DNA of 56,626 nt. Origin: Chloroflexota bacterium (GTDB lineage Bacteria > Chloroflexota > Dehalococcoidia > SM23-28-2 > RBG-16-64-32). The notes under the pieces are model-generated. The model did no database searches. It was not told the origin of the DNA and saw only the letters and a list, made by a program, of their open reading frames with translations. The stretch lies in assembly GCA_005882985.1 (NCBI GenBank), contig VBEJ01000038.1, positions 1 through 56,626 on the forward strand, written 5' to 3'. The position numbers and the translations under genes were made by a program. Below are positions 20,413-30,759 of this stretch, in pieces. Within the stretch, counting starts at the first letter, position 1. Each line of letters opens with the position of its first letter.

Positions 20413-21804
20413 ATGCCGCATTTGTCACGGCGCTATCGGTGGCTCGTTGCTGCCGCCATTTTCTCAGGCTTGATTCTTACCTTGGCCTGCGGCGACGACG
20501 AGAAGGAGACGGGTGGAGGCTCGGCGGCAACATCGCCAGCCCAGAGCGCTCCCCTAAAAATAGGCGGGCTGATGTCGTTCACGGGCGACCTCTCCAAGTT
20601 TGGGCAACCCATTTTCAACGGCGCGGAACTCGCCGTCAGCGAGATCAATGAATCTGGAGGCGTGCTTGGCAATCCTGTTCAGCTCGTGCAAGCCGACGAC
20701 GGCACATCGCCGCAACTGGGTGTAAACGAAGCGCGCCGGCTCGTCGATGTGGAGAAGGTGCAGGCGATCATCGGTGGCCTCAGCAGCGGCGTCTCCCTTC
20801 AGGTTGCGGAGACTGTCACTGGGCCCGACTCCATCTTACAGATCTCGCCCGCGTCGACTTCGCCAGGCCTTACCGATGCGAATGATAAGGACTTTCTTTT
20901 CAGAACGACTATCTCGGACGCTGCTCAGGGTCTCGTCCTCGCTCAACTGGCAAACGATTCGGCGATCACAGAAGTGTGCACCATGTACATCAACAACGCC
21001 TACGGTAAGGGGCTCAGCAATGCGTTCACGACCGAATTCCAAGCGCTCGGCGGAACCGTAACAGACCAAGTCCCGCACGAATCGGCGCAGGCGACATACG
21101 CTAGTGAGCTGGACCGCTGTCAGGGCGCACAGGCGCTGGCGGCAATCGCCTACCCGGAGAGCGCCGGCGTCTTCTTGCGGGAAGCGATTGAGAAATCGAC
21201 GACGGACGAATTCTTGTTCGTGGACGGCACGAAGTCCGACAAGATGCTCGACCAACTGGGCTGGGACAACTTCGATGGAGTTAAGGGAACCTCGCCCGGG
21301 AATCTCCCGACCCAATCCTCAGGCAGTTTCGCGGACCGTTACAAAGCCAAGTATGGTCCGCTGCCGGCACTACCTTACATCAAGGAAGCATACGACGCCG
21401 TTTACCTCATCGCCCTCTCGGCCGAGGCCGCTGGCAGCACCGACCCGACGGCGATGCGCAATAAACTACGTGGTGTGGCGAACGCTCCCGGCAAGCAGTT
21501 CGGGCCCGGCAGCGCCAACTTCAAAGACGCGGTGGCAGCGCTCAAGAAAGGCGATGACATCGACTATGAGGGTGTCGTGGGGCCCTTCGAGTTCGATGAC
21601 AAAGGTGACCCGCAAATAGGCGCAATCGAGTGGTTCCATGTGGATGCAGCCGATAAAAAACTGGTTACTGACAAGGTATTCCGTGTGCACATCGTGAAGA
21701 AGGAAGTTACAGATATCACCGAAGTAGCACTCGCGACCCCCACCCCGGCAGTTGGCGGCGGAGAGAGCCCGAGTTCGACGTCGACGGGATCCTCCTCGTA
21801 CTAG
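20413..21804 (+). CDS. ABC transporter substrate-binding lipoprotein, branched-chain amino acid/LivJ-like
   Basis: Lipobox LTLACGDD; LKIGGLMSFTGDLSKFGQPIFNGAELAVSEINESGGVLG; adjacent to liv genes. Confidence 0.9.
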   Translation: MPHLSRRYRWLVAAAIFSGLILTLACGDDEKETGGGSAATSPAQSAPLKIGGLMSFTGDLSKFGQPIFNGAELAVSEINESGGVLGNPVQLVQADDGTSPQLGVNEARRLVDVEKVQAIIGGLSSGVSLQVAETVTGPDSILQISPASTSPGLTDANDKDFLFRTTISDAAQGLVLAQLANDSAITEVCTMYINNAYGKGLSNAFTTEFQALGGTVTDQVPHESAQATYASELDRCQGAQALAAIAYPESAGVFLREAIEKSTTDEFLFVDGTKSDKMLDQLGWDNFDGVKGTSPGNLPTQSSGSFADRYKAKYGPLPALPYIKEAYDAVYLIALSAEAAGSTDPTAMRNKLRGVANAPGKQFGPGSANFKDAVAALKKGDDIDYEGVVGPFEFDDKGDPQIGAIEWFHVDAADKKLVTDKVFRVHIVKKEVTDITEVALATPTPAVGGGESPSSTSTGSSSY

Positions 21805-21840
21805 TGCGTGAGATAAGGGGAGCTCCCTAGCTCGGCGGTG

Positions 21841-23022
21841 TTATCGGTTACTGGACGCACCTTCGGTTGGTGAACCGGCGGGTGCGGCTGGCCTTCGCCT
21901 TAACTGCCGCTCTACCCAGATTGATACCTGCCGCCTTTGGGGGAGCAATCCGGCGGGCCGGAGGAGAAGCACCGCCACTATCAGTCCACCGAGGACGAGC
22001 TCGCGAATGTACGGCATGCGGGTCTGGAGTAGGTCCGGCAAGTCGTAACTCTGAAACTGAAGAGTGATCGTCCAGAAGCCCCAAAGCACATAGGCACCGA
22101 CGATCGCGCCCCGATTATTGCCGCTTCCCCCAAGAATGAGCATCGCCCAGAAAAGGAACGTGGCAAAGAAGTGAGTGAAGACCTCCGGGGTGAGCGAGCT
22201 GCTCGCGTAGGCGTAAATCGCCCCTCCGGCGCCCATGATCGCGGCGCCCATCACGAAGCTCTGCATCTTGAAGGCGAAGACATTTTTGCCGCTCGCCTCC
22301 GTTGCCATCTCATCCTCGCGCAGGGCCATGAGCACGCGCCCCCACGGCGAGCGAATCGCACGCTCGATCAAGAAGTAGGTGAGGACGAGAAAGCCGCCGC
22401 AAATCGCGAGCAGGAGATACTTGTAGTCAGTGGAACCGACCAGGCCCCCCAGTGGTCTGGGAATGCCGGTTAGGCCCCGCGTCCCGTTGACGAGCCACGT
22501 CTCTTCGATAACCACGCGTCTCAGGACTTCAGCCACGCCGATCGTCGCGATCGCGAGGTAATCATCACGCAGGCGGAGCGCTGTAACGGAAAGCAGCAGG
22601 GCGACAAGCCCCGCCACTCCGGCAGCGGCAGCGAGACCGACCAGGTGAGGCAACCACTGCTCGCTGCTGAGCCAAGGCAGCAGGTTCAGGTCGCCGCCGA
22701 AGCCGCCGATGTAGTCGGTGAAGCTACCGCTTGCCGGCTCCTTCGTGACGATAGCTGCGGTGTATGCGCCAAGCATGAAGAAGCCCAGCACGCCGAAATT
22801 GAAGACGCCGCTGTAACCCCACTGGACGTTCAGACCAAGGGTAAATATCGCGTATATTGCGACGAACGTCAGGAAAGAGACAAGGAAGCTGATCACCCCG
22901 CTGGTGTCGCCGTTAGACCGCTCGAACGGGATCGCGATCAGGAGAGCCGTCACCAGGGCAACGGTTGCAGGAGCGATGAAGGAGCTTGGTTTCGCGCGGA
23001 AACGCGGCATGGCGAATCTCAC
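21841..23022 (-). CDS. livM: branched-chain amino acid ABC transporter permease
   Basis: LGLNVQWGYSGVFNFGVLGFFMLGAYTAAI and GGSGNNRGAIVGAYVLWGFWTI. Confidence 0.9.
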   Translation of the reverse strand: MRFAMPRFRAKPSSFIAPATVALVTALLIAIPFERSNGDTSGVISFLVSFLTFVAIYAIFTLGLNVQWGYSGVFNFGVLGFFMLGAYTAAIVTKEPASGSFTDYIGGFGGDLNLLPWLSSEQWLPHLVGLAAAAGVAGLVALLLSVTALRLRDDYLAIATIGVAEVLRRVVIEETWLVNGTRGLTGIPRPLGGLVGSTDYKYLLLAICGGFLVLTYFLIERAIRSPWGRVLMALREDEMATEASGKNVFAFKMQSFVMGAAIMGAGGAIYAYASSSLTPEVFTHFFATFLFWAMLILGGSGNNRGAIVGAYVLWGFWTITLQFQSYDLPDLLQTRMPYIRELVLGGLIVAVLLLRPAGLLPQRRQVSIWVERQLRRRPAAPAGSPTEGASSNR

Positions 23023-24116
23023 AGCCGGGCTCCAAACAGACCGCGCGGACGAATGAGCAGAATAAGTATAAGAATGACAAAAGCCACGGAGAACTTATAG
23101 CCGGGGCTGAGGAAATCGAACGTAACAACAACAGCCTGAACAATGCCGACGATCATGCCGCCGAAGAAGGCGCCCTGCGGATTGCCGACGCCACCGAGAA
23201 TCGCCGCCGCGAACAGCGGCAGAAGAAGGACGAAGCCCAGCTGCGGGTCGAGCTGTGCCTGGAGGGCGAGCAAGACTCCTGCGACCGCGACTAACCCTCC
23301 GGCCAGTGCCCAGGTCAGCGCGATCACCAGTTCCGTCCTGATCCCGCTGATAAGCGCCAGCTCGGGGTTATCGGCCATCGCTCGCATCGCCTTGCCTAGC
23401 TTGGTCCGGAACAGCAGGATGTAAGCCAGGACTGTCACCGTAATGGCGGCTGCGAGGATAAAAAGCTGGTCGGCGAGGATCGTGATATCGAACGGCAAGT
23501 CGATATTCTCTCGCACCGTGGTCGTGTATTTCCGAGGGGTCGGTCCCCACACCATCAGCACGAGACTGCGGATCGCAATCGCTAGCCCCAGTGAGGCGAT
23601 CGAAAATATGACGATCCCACTCTTGCGCTGCCTCAGGCGCCGGTAGACAAGCCGGTCCAGAACCACCAGAATGCCTGAAGTGACCAGCGCCGAGAGGGCC
23701 ATCGCCACGAGTAATCCGTATCCGAAAGAGAACTTCCAGACTTCGGTCGTCGCTCCTGGAAGGTCAGAGACCGTAATGGGTAGGACCTCGGCATCGACGC
23801 CGGGCCGGCTGCCGGAAACGACGCCTGAGAGTAGCAAGAAAGCGCAATAGGCGGAGAGCATCATGCTGTCGCCGTGGGCGAAATGGGCGAACTTGAGGAC
23901 GCCGTAGACGAGTGTCAAGCCGACGGCGCCCAGCGCAAGAATGCTTCCCTCGACTACTCCGATGACGACCGCGTCTCGCCGGTCGATCACTGCCCATATG
24001 AGGAAAAGGAGGATCAAGAGAAGCAGTCCTCCGCCGCTCAGGAAATCATCGGTGGCGCGCCGCGCGTCAACGAAGCGGTCTCGCCAGGTCCTCGGCCTCG
24101 CTTCTACTATCGCCAA
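23019..24116 (-). CDS. livH: branched-chain amino acid ABC transporter permease
   Basis: LVYGVLKFAHFAHGDSMMLSAYCAFLLL, AILGGVGNPQGAFFGGMIVGI; 4-bp overlap with livM. Confidence 0.92.
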   Translation of the reverse strand: MAIVEARPRTWRDRFVDARRATDDFLSGGGLLLLILLFLIWAVIDRRDAVVIGVVEGSILALGAVGLTLVYGVLKFAHFAHGDSMMLSAYCAFLLLSGVVSGSRPGVDAEVLPITVSDLPGATTEVWKFSFGYGLLVAMALSALVTSGILVVLDRLVYRRLRQRKSGIVIFSIASLGLAIAIRSLVLMVWGPTPRKYTTTVRENIDLPFDITILADQLFILAAAITVTVLAYILLFRTKLGKAMRAMADNPELALISGIRTELVIALTWALAGGLVAVAGVLLALQAQLDPQLGFVLLLPLFAAAILGGVGNPQGAFFGGMIVGIVQAVVVTFDFLSPGYKFSVAFVILILILLIRPRGLFGARL

Positions 24117-24119
24117 TGC

Positions 24120-24839
24120 TCAGGCGCCCAGGTACAATCTGCCAACTTCTTCGTTATTCAGCAGGTTCGAGGCTTCACCCTCCAGACGGTTTCGGCCCAT
24201 CGCGAGTACGTAGCCGCGTCGGCAAAGGCTCAGCGCCTCGCGCGCATTCTGTTCGACGAGCAGCACGGCCGTTCCCGCCTTGTTGACGACGTTGATACGT
24301 TCGAAAATGGCGCTCACCAACTTGGGCGAAAGACCCGCCGAAGGCTCATCGAGGAGGAGTATCTTCGGGTCAAGCATCAGGCCCCTCGCAAGCGCCAGCA
24401 TCTGCCGCTGCCCGCCGGAGAGCTTGCCCGTGTTTTCGCCCTTGCGCTTCGCTAGATCGGGGAACAGGCGGAACACCTCGTCTATTCGTTCGCGGACCCC
24501 GTTTCGTCGAATGAACGCGCCCATCTCTAGGTTCTCCTGGATCGTCAGGCTGGGAAACACGTTTTCGACCTGCGGGACATACGAGAGACCATTTTGAACG
24601 AGGCGATCGGGAGGCTTGCCTGTGACGTCGGCACCCCCGAGCAATACAGCGCCGGATTGCACCGGCAGCAAGCCGAAGATGCCTTTGAGGAGAGTCGATT
24701 TCCCGGCTCCGTTGGGTCCAATCACCGCCACCATCTCGCCGCTGCACACCGAGACCGAGACGCCGTGAAGTATTTCTAGTTCGCCGTACCCAGTCACGAG
24801 CTCTCGCGTCTCCAGGACGACTGTGCTATCTACCGACAT
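24120..24839 (-). CDS. livF: branched-chain amino acid ABC transporter ATP-binding protein
   Basis: Walker A GPNGAGKSTLLKGI, LSGGQRQMLALARGL, LLLDEPSAGLSPKLV. Confidence 0.94.
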   Translation of the reverse strand: MSVDSTVVLETRELVTGYGELEILHGVSVSVCSGEMVAVIGPNGAGKSTLLKGIFGLLPVQSGAVLLGGADVTGKPPDRLVQNGLSYVPQVENVFPSLTIQENLEMGAFIRRNGVRERIDEVFRLFPDLAKRKGENTGKLSGGQRQMLALARGLMLDPKILLLDEPSAGLSPKLVSAIFERINVVNKAGTAVLLVEQNAREALSLCRRGYVLAMGRNRLEGEASNLLNNEEVGRLYLGA

Positions 24840-24855
24840 CCGTCACCTGGCCGTC

Positions 24856-25641
<786 letters not shown>

Positions 25642-25727
25642 ACTCAGCGCGTCACGTCCTCGAACGCCAGTATACTAAGAGCCAATTTGGGCGTCTTTGG
25701 CACCCCTACCGCGGGGCCGTCTAGCTA

Positions 25728-26495
25728 ATGGACTGGCTGGAGGTGTTCGGGTTGCTGACCGCCGCAGCCCTGGGGGGCGCGGTCAATGCGGTGGCCGGCG
25801 GCGGTTCGCTGATTAGCTTTCCGGCTCTCCTCGCCGCCGGCTATCCGGCGAAGACAGCCAACGTGACGAACACCGTCGCCCTGTGGCCGGGCTATCTCGG
25901 CGGCTCGCTTGGTTATCGGGAGGAGCTACGATACCAGCGGTGTCGCATCGCGCGCCTCGTCGTCCCAAGCGTTCTCGGAGCTTTCGCGGGGTCCGCCATT
26001 CTTCTCGCGACTTCTGACGGCGCGTTCGAGTACATTGTCCCTTTTCTGATTATCTTCGCGACCGGGCTTACGGCATTCCAGCGCCGCCTTACGGAGCTAG
26101 CCGAGACGCATCGACTGGCCGCACGGAGCGCGGAGGACACGCCGGCGCTGCTCGTGGCGGCCGTTTTCCTCTTCGCTGTTTACGGCGCCTACTTCGGCGC
26201 GGGATTGAGCATCATGGTATTCGCGGTGCTCAGCGTGTTAGTGCCGGACGACTTGCAACGGCTTAACGCACTCAAGGGATTGCTCTCGCTAATCATCAAT
26301 GCGGTCGCTGTCATTTATTTCGCCGCGTTCGGTCCTGTGGAGTGGGGACCCGCGGCGGTGATGGCGGTCGGAGCTCTCGCCGGCGGCTACCTGGGCGCCG
26401 GACTTGCCCGCCGCCTCGGCCAGGAGAGGCTAAGGTCAGCAGTCGTGCTGTTTGGCGCGGCGATGGCGGTCGTCCTCTCCTTGCGGTTGTTGTAG
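25728..26495 (+). CDS. TauE/SafE-family sulfite exporter-like membrane protein
   Basis: AALGGAVNAVAGGGSLISFPALLAAGYPAKTANVTNTVALWPGYLGG. Confidence 0.9.
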   Translation: MDWLEVFGLLTAAALGGAVNAVAGGGSLISFPALLAAGYPAKTANVTNTVALWPGYLGGSLGYREELRYQRCRIARLVVPSVLGAFAGSAILLATSDGAFEYIVPFLIIFATGLTAFQRRLTELAETHRLAARSAEDTPALLVAAVFLFAVYGAYFGAGLSIMVFAVLSVLVPDDLQRLNALKGLLSLIINAVAVIYFAAFGPVEWGPAAVMAVGALAGGYLGAGLARRLGQERLRSAVVLFGAAMAVVLSLRLL

Positions 26496-26572
26496 GGCCG
26501 TCGGGAGAACCGTGCCCTGGTCGAATCTATCTTGCGATCTGAGAAGGATGCGGAGATATAATGTTCGCGCAC

Positions 26573-27571
26573 ATGAAGTACCGGACTCTCGGCGATACCT
26601 CGATCCAAGTATCGGCTGTCGGCTTCGGGCTGTGGACGATCAGCACCGGCTGGTGGGGCATTGAGGACGATCTGCGCGGCGTCGAGCTACTGAGGAGGGC
26701 TTTCGACTCCGGCGTCACGTTCTTCGATACGGCCGACGCGTACGGGCAGGGTAAAGGGGAAACGATTCTCGCAGACGCGCTCGGAGAAGTGCGCGATCGC
26801 ATCGTCATTGGGACCAAGTTCGGGTACGACTTCTATAACTATACGGGCGAACGGGACGGCCACAAGGAACTACCTCAGGATTTCTCGCCGAAGCACATCA
26901 CCTTCGCCGTTGAGCAAAGCTTGAGGCGCCTGCGTACGGATTACATCGACATCTACCAGATTCACAACCCGCGGATGTGGGCTGTCCGTAGCGATGAGCT
27001 TTTTGAGACGCTCGACAAGCTAAAGGCGGACGGTAAGATCCGCTGCTACGGCGCCGCGCTCGGCCCTGCTAACGGCTGGGAGGCTGAAGGGCTGGCGCTG
27101 CTGCGGGAGCGTGAGATCACGACTCTCCAGATCATCTACAACATGCTCGAGCAAGACCCGGGCCGCAGCCTTATCGCGGTTGCTGAAGACAACGGCGTGA
27201 GCGTGTTCGTGCGCGTGCCGCATTCGTCCGGGCTGCTGGAAGGAAGGTACACTCTCGAAACGACTTTCCCTGCGAGCGATCATCGCAGCCACCGGCCTCG
27301 CGAATGGCTCACCAAAGGGCTCCAGAAGCTCGAAAAGCTCGCGTTCTTGGCCGACGGCACAGGCAGAACGATCGGACAAGCGGCGATTCAGTTCGTGCTC
27401 GCTTCGCCCTCCGTCGCCTCCGTCCTGCCGAATATCTACGATGCGGAGCAACTCGCGGAGTTCGTCGCCGCCGCGGATACGGCTCCGCTAACGGAGGACG
27501 AGATGTCGTCCATCGCCGAGCTTTACGAACGAAACTTCGACCTGTCGACAGTGGTGGCCGCCCAAGGGTGA
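26573..27571 (+). CDS. aldo/keto reductase
   Basis: MKYRTLGDTSIQVSAVGFGLWTI, GVTFFDTADAYGQGKGE, LRTDYIDIYQIHNP. Confidence 0.93.
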   Translation: MKYRTLGDTSIQVSAVGFGLWTISTGWWGIEDDLRGVELLRRAFDSGVTFFDTADAYGQGKGETILADALGEVRDRIVIGTKFGYDFYNYTGERDGHKELPQDFSPKHITFAVEQSLRRLRTDYIDIYQIHNPRMWAVRSDELFETLDKLKADGKIRCYGAALGPANGWEAEGLALLREREITTLQIIYNMLEQDPGRSLIAVAEDNGVSVFVRVPHSSGLLEGRYTLETTFPASDHRSHRPREWLTKGLQKLEKLAFLADGTGRTIGQAAIQFVLASPSVASVLPNIYDAEQLAEFVAAADTAPLTEDEMSSIAELYERNFDLSTVVAAQG

Positions 27572-27599
27572 ACGGGAAGAATCGCCGGTTTGGCCGGCC

Positions 27600-28649
27600 A
27601 TGAGCGAAAGTCCGCAGGAGACCAAAGGCCGACGGCAGGTCGTGAAGTTCTCGTTCTATCACGTTGACCCCGCCTGGCGTGGGTTGCCCGAGGAGGAGCG
27701 AGAACGCGGCAAGCGAGCACTCGGGGACGTTGTGCGGGCGTTCTCTGACCGTGTACAAATCCGGAGCTACAGCCTCGTCGGCACGCGTGGAGACGCCGAT
27801 TTGCTGCTCTGGCAGATCTGTGACCGGCTTGATGATATTCATCAGCTTGCCGGCTTCATCAATGGCACGCCAATGGGTCCCTATCTGACGATGCCCTATT
27901 CGTACGTGGCGATGACGCGTCCTTCGGTCTATGTAGGTCGCAATGAGGCCCGAGCGGAACGAATGGTGCTGCATCCCCGAGATTCGAAGTACTTATTCGT
28001 CTATCCATTCGTGAAGACCCGCGAGTGGTACCGGCTGCCGCTTGACCACCGTCAGACGATGATGGACGAACACATCCGCATCGGCCGTAAATACCCCTCG
28101 GTCAAGTTGAATACGACATACTCGTTCGGTCTCGATGATCAGGAATTCGTCGTCTCATTCGAAACCGACGAACCGGCGGACTTCCTCGATCTCGTAATGG
28201 AGCTTCGCGAAGCCAGGACCAGCCTCTACACCCTGCGTGACACGCCCATTTTCAGCTGCCTCGCTATGGGCCTCGACGAGGCGCTGGATTCACTGGCCCG
28301 CGCGGGCGAGAATGGGAGCGTACCGGCGGCGAAAGTCACGTGGCAGAAAGTAGCTGACGCTTCGGACATCCCGCCAGGTTCCAGCCGAGTCGTGTACTAT
28401 GCGGGCGACCAAGTCGCGATATTCAACGTGAGTGGAGAGCTTCACGCCGTCAGCAATCGATGTCCACATGCCAACGGCGCGCTGGGCGACGGCGTTGCGG
28501 CGGATGGCTCGGTGACGTGTCCTTCCCACGGGTCTCGCTTCGACCTCGCCACTGGCCAGCCCCTCGAAGGCCCGGCAGCGCGTCCAGTGCGCACATATGG
28601 CCTTCGCGTCGAGCAGAACGGTGTATTATTGGGGCCGTCCAAGGGCTGA
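27600..28649 (+). CDS. chlorite dismutase/HemQ-family domain fused to C-terminal Rieske [2Fe-2S] domain
   Basis: Cld/HemQ-like KFSFYHVDPAWRGLP..., YLFVYPFVKTREWYRLPLDHRQTMMDEHIRIGRKY, FGLDDQEFVVSFETDE; Rieske CPHANG...CPSHGSRFD. Confidence 0.88.
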   Translation: MSESPQETKGRRQVVKFSFYHVDPAWRGLPEEERERGKRALGDVVRAFSDRVQIRSYSLVGTRGDADLLLWQICDRLDDIHQLAGFINGTPMGPYLTMPYSYVAMTRPSVYVGRNEARAERMVLHPRDSKYLFVYPFVKTREWYRLPLDHRQTMMDEHIRIGRKYPSVKLNTTYSFGLDDQEFVVSFETDEPADFLDLVMELREARTSLYTLRDTPIFSCLAMGLDEALDSLARAGENGSVPAAKVTWQKVADASDIPPGSSRVVYYAGDQVAIFNVSGELHAVSNRCPHANGALGDGVAADGSVTCPSHGSRFDLATGQPLEGPAARPVRTYGLRVEQNGVLLGPSKG

Positions 28650-28700
28650 ACCGCAGCCAACATAATCGCCTCCCAGCCCATCTACCTAAACGTATTGCAG

Positions 28701-29885
28701 ATGAGACTTACGTTTGCGCCGATACTTGCCGCTCTGGCGGTTCTGCTTCTCTCGGCTTGCGGCGGCAGCGACGCAGAACCTGCAAGTTCGCCTACGTCCT
28801 CGCCGCGCCCTCTTCGACCTCTGACAGTCGAGATGAAGGTTGTCGAGACCCCCGCTCCGCCCGCTGCTGAGACGCCGCCACCGGAGGTGTTTGTCGAAGC
28901 GTACCACCACCACGAGGGGCCGCCTGCCATCGTCTCTTCCGAACCCGAGGCAGGACCAGCCGCTCCGGCTGCTCCTAATACCCCTCCCTTGCCGGACAGG
29001 CCAATCGCCGAACTCCTTCATCCACCTCCGTACACCATTTTCGTTGACGCCGGTCACGGCGCGCTCGACTCCGGGGCCGGAAACGGCGACCTCGCGGAGA
29101 AAGACGTCAACGTCGATGTCGCTACTCGCCTCGCGCCGCTTCTCGGCGCCTCCGGATACAACGTGTACTTGTCCCGCTGGGGCGACTACACGCTCACGCC
29201 GTTCCCGGCAAACACGTACGAGAACCGGCGCGATGAGATCCAGGCCCGCGTCGATGTGGCAAACAGTGTTCACGCGGACATACTGGTCTCGATCCATCAC
29301 AACGGCGGACCGAAGAGCGCGCGTGGCCTCGAGGTTTACTACAACCCGAACCGCTCCTTCGGCCAGTACAACTGGACGCTGGCGGACCTCACGCGCCAGG
29401 GTGTGGTGAACCACATACGAAGCGCCGGTTACGATGTGCCCGACCGCGGGGTCAAGAACGATGCTGGCGTTTGCTGCAACCCGGCCAACCCACACTCCTG
29501 GATCCTCGGAACTAACGATGGCTTCCGGCCGAGCACGATGCCCGGAATCATCGGCGAGGCGATGTTCGTTTCGAACGATTTCGAGGCGCAGCAGCTATGG
29601 CGGCCGGAAATGCGTCAAGCCATTGCCGAGGGCTACAAAGCCGGCGTCGACGCCTACTTCGGGTGGCTTTTGCCCCAAGTGCCGCCGCCTCCACCGCCAA
29701 CGCCGGAACCGACACCGCCGCCCACTCCTGCGCCGACGGCGGCCCCGACGGACACCCCTGCGCCGACTCCTCCACCTCCGTCTTCGACGCCCAGTCCAGC
29801 GCCATCAACCACTCCATCGCCGGCCGGCGGGACGTCGACACCGAGCGCGCGGCGCTTGCCCGGGCCCTCGCCCGGCTCGAACTAA
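28701..29885 (+). CDS. N-acetylmuramoyl-L-alanine amidase, lipoprotein with Pro/Thr-rich tail
   Basis: Lipobox LLLSACGG; Amidase_3 motifs FVDAGHGALDSGAGNG, VSIHHNGG; C-terminal PPPPPPTPEPTPPP... Confidence 0.88.
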   Translation: MRLTFAPILAALAVLLLSACGGSDAEPASSPTSSPRPLRPLTVEMKVVETPAPPAAETPPPEVFVEAYHHHEGPPAIVSSEPEAGPAAPAAPNTPPLPDRPIAELLHPPPYTIFVDAGHGALDSGAGNGDLAEKDVNVDVATRLAPLLGASGYNVYLSRWGDYTLTPFPANTYENRRDEIQARVDVANSVHADILVSIHHNGGPKSARGLEVYYNPNRSFGQYNWTLADLTRQGVVNHIRSAGYDVPDRGVKNDAGVCCNPANPHSWILGTNDGFRPSTMPGIIGEAMFVSNDFEAQQLWRPEMRQAIAEGYKAGVDAYFGWLLPQVPPPPPPTPEPTPPPTPAPTAAPTDTPAPTPPPPSSTPSPAPSTTPSPAGGTSTPSARRLPGPSPGSN

Positions 29886-30544
29886 CGCGCTGCTGCGACG
29901 GGGGACTTCTTAACCTTAAGAAGCGGCGTAACCTTCCCAAGGTCCGCGATAAACGCCGCCATGGCCGATTGGCGCGATTCGTCGTCCGGCGCTCGCAGAA
30001 TCGACGAGGGATGGACGGTCGCGATCACGTGCTGCGCGAGCGAGTTTTGGATCAGCTTTCCACGGTTCTTCATAATCGAGAAGCCCGGCCCGAGGAGTTG
30101 CTGGGCAGCGGTTGCTCCAAGTAGGACGATAACCGTCGGCCGGAGCAGCTGAATCTCCGCTTCCAGCCAGGGCTTGCACGCTGCCATTTGTCGTGCGTTC
30201 GGCTTCTTGTGAATGCGCTTCTTGCCTCGCGTCTCGCTCCAGTTAAAATGCTTCACCGCGTTGGTCACGTAGGCCTGCCTGCGGTCGATGCCTGCCTCCT
30301 GGAGCGCGCGGTCCAGAATCCGCCCCGCTGGGCCGACGAACGGCTTGCCTTCAATGTCTTCGGCGTCGCCCGGCTGCTCGCCGACAAGCATTACGCTCGC
30401 CTTCTCGTCGCCTTCGCCGAAAACTGTCTGAGTGGCGCGCGCCCAAAGATCGCACGCCTTGCAGTCCGCGGCGGCGAAGCGCAGCCGTTCTAATGTGGGT
30501 TCCTCGGGAATGAGCTCAGCCGCCGTGCCGGTTGTCTTTGCCAT
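29882..30544 (-). CDS. uracil-DNA glycosylase, type 4/5-like Fe-S family
   Basis: GEQPGDAEDIEGKPFVGPAGRILDRALQEAGIDR, YVTNAVKHFNW, TVHPSSILR; Cys residues CKACDLW. Confidence 0.92.
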   Translation of the reverse strand: MAKTTGTAAELIPEEPTLERLRFAAADCKACDLWARATQTVFGEGDEKASVMLVGEQPGDAEDIEGKPFVGPAGRILDRALQEAGIDRRQAYVTNAVKHFNWSETRGKKRIHKKPNARQMAACKPWLEAEIQLLRPTVIVLLGATAAQQLLGPGFSIMKNRGKLIQNSLAQHVIATVHPSSILRAPDDESRQSAMAAFIADLGKVTPLLKVKKSPVAAAR

Positions 30545-30584
30545 TCCACCACCTCCCTAGCCGCTATCTCTCGGTACTAACGCC

Positions 30585-30661
30585 TGGCGCCCCCGGCAGG
30601 ACTCGAACCCGCAACCTCCTGATCCGAAGTCAGGCGCTCTGTCCAATTGAGCTACAGGGGC
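30585..30661 (-). tRNA. tRNA-Arg(UCG), CCA end encoded
   Basis: Minus strand GCCCCTGTAGCTCAATTGGACAGAGCGCCTGACTTCGGATCAGGAGGTTGCGGGTTCGAGTCCTGCCGGGGGCGCCA; 7-bp acceptor stem, anticodon loop CUUCGGA. Confidence 0.95.
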
Positions 30662-30759
30662 ATCTCCATTTCGAGTATAGCATCGCCCTAAGAGCGGTCG
30701 GGTTTCGCTTCGAAACGCGCGCCTCTATGCTCTAATCGAGGCTCGAACACGAGAGAACC

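Noticed and set aside
27600-28649. Annotation as true chlorite dismutase
   Set aside because: Visual alignment suggests the catalytic distal Arg is absent; family-level call only
28686-29495. 269-aa minus-strand ORF
   Set aside because: Antisense to the N-acetylmuramoyl-L-alanine amidase; no domain
29690-29860. CCGCC-rich repetitive stretch considered as a repeat element or CRISPR
   Set aside because: Codes for the Pro/Thr-rich tail of the amidase; no regular repeat-spacer structure
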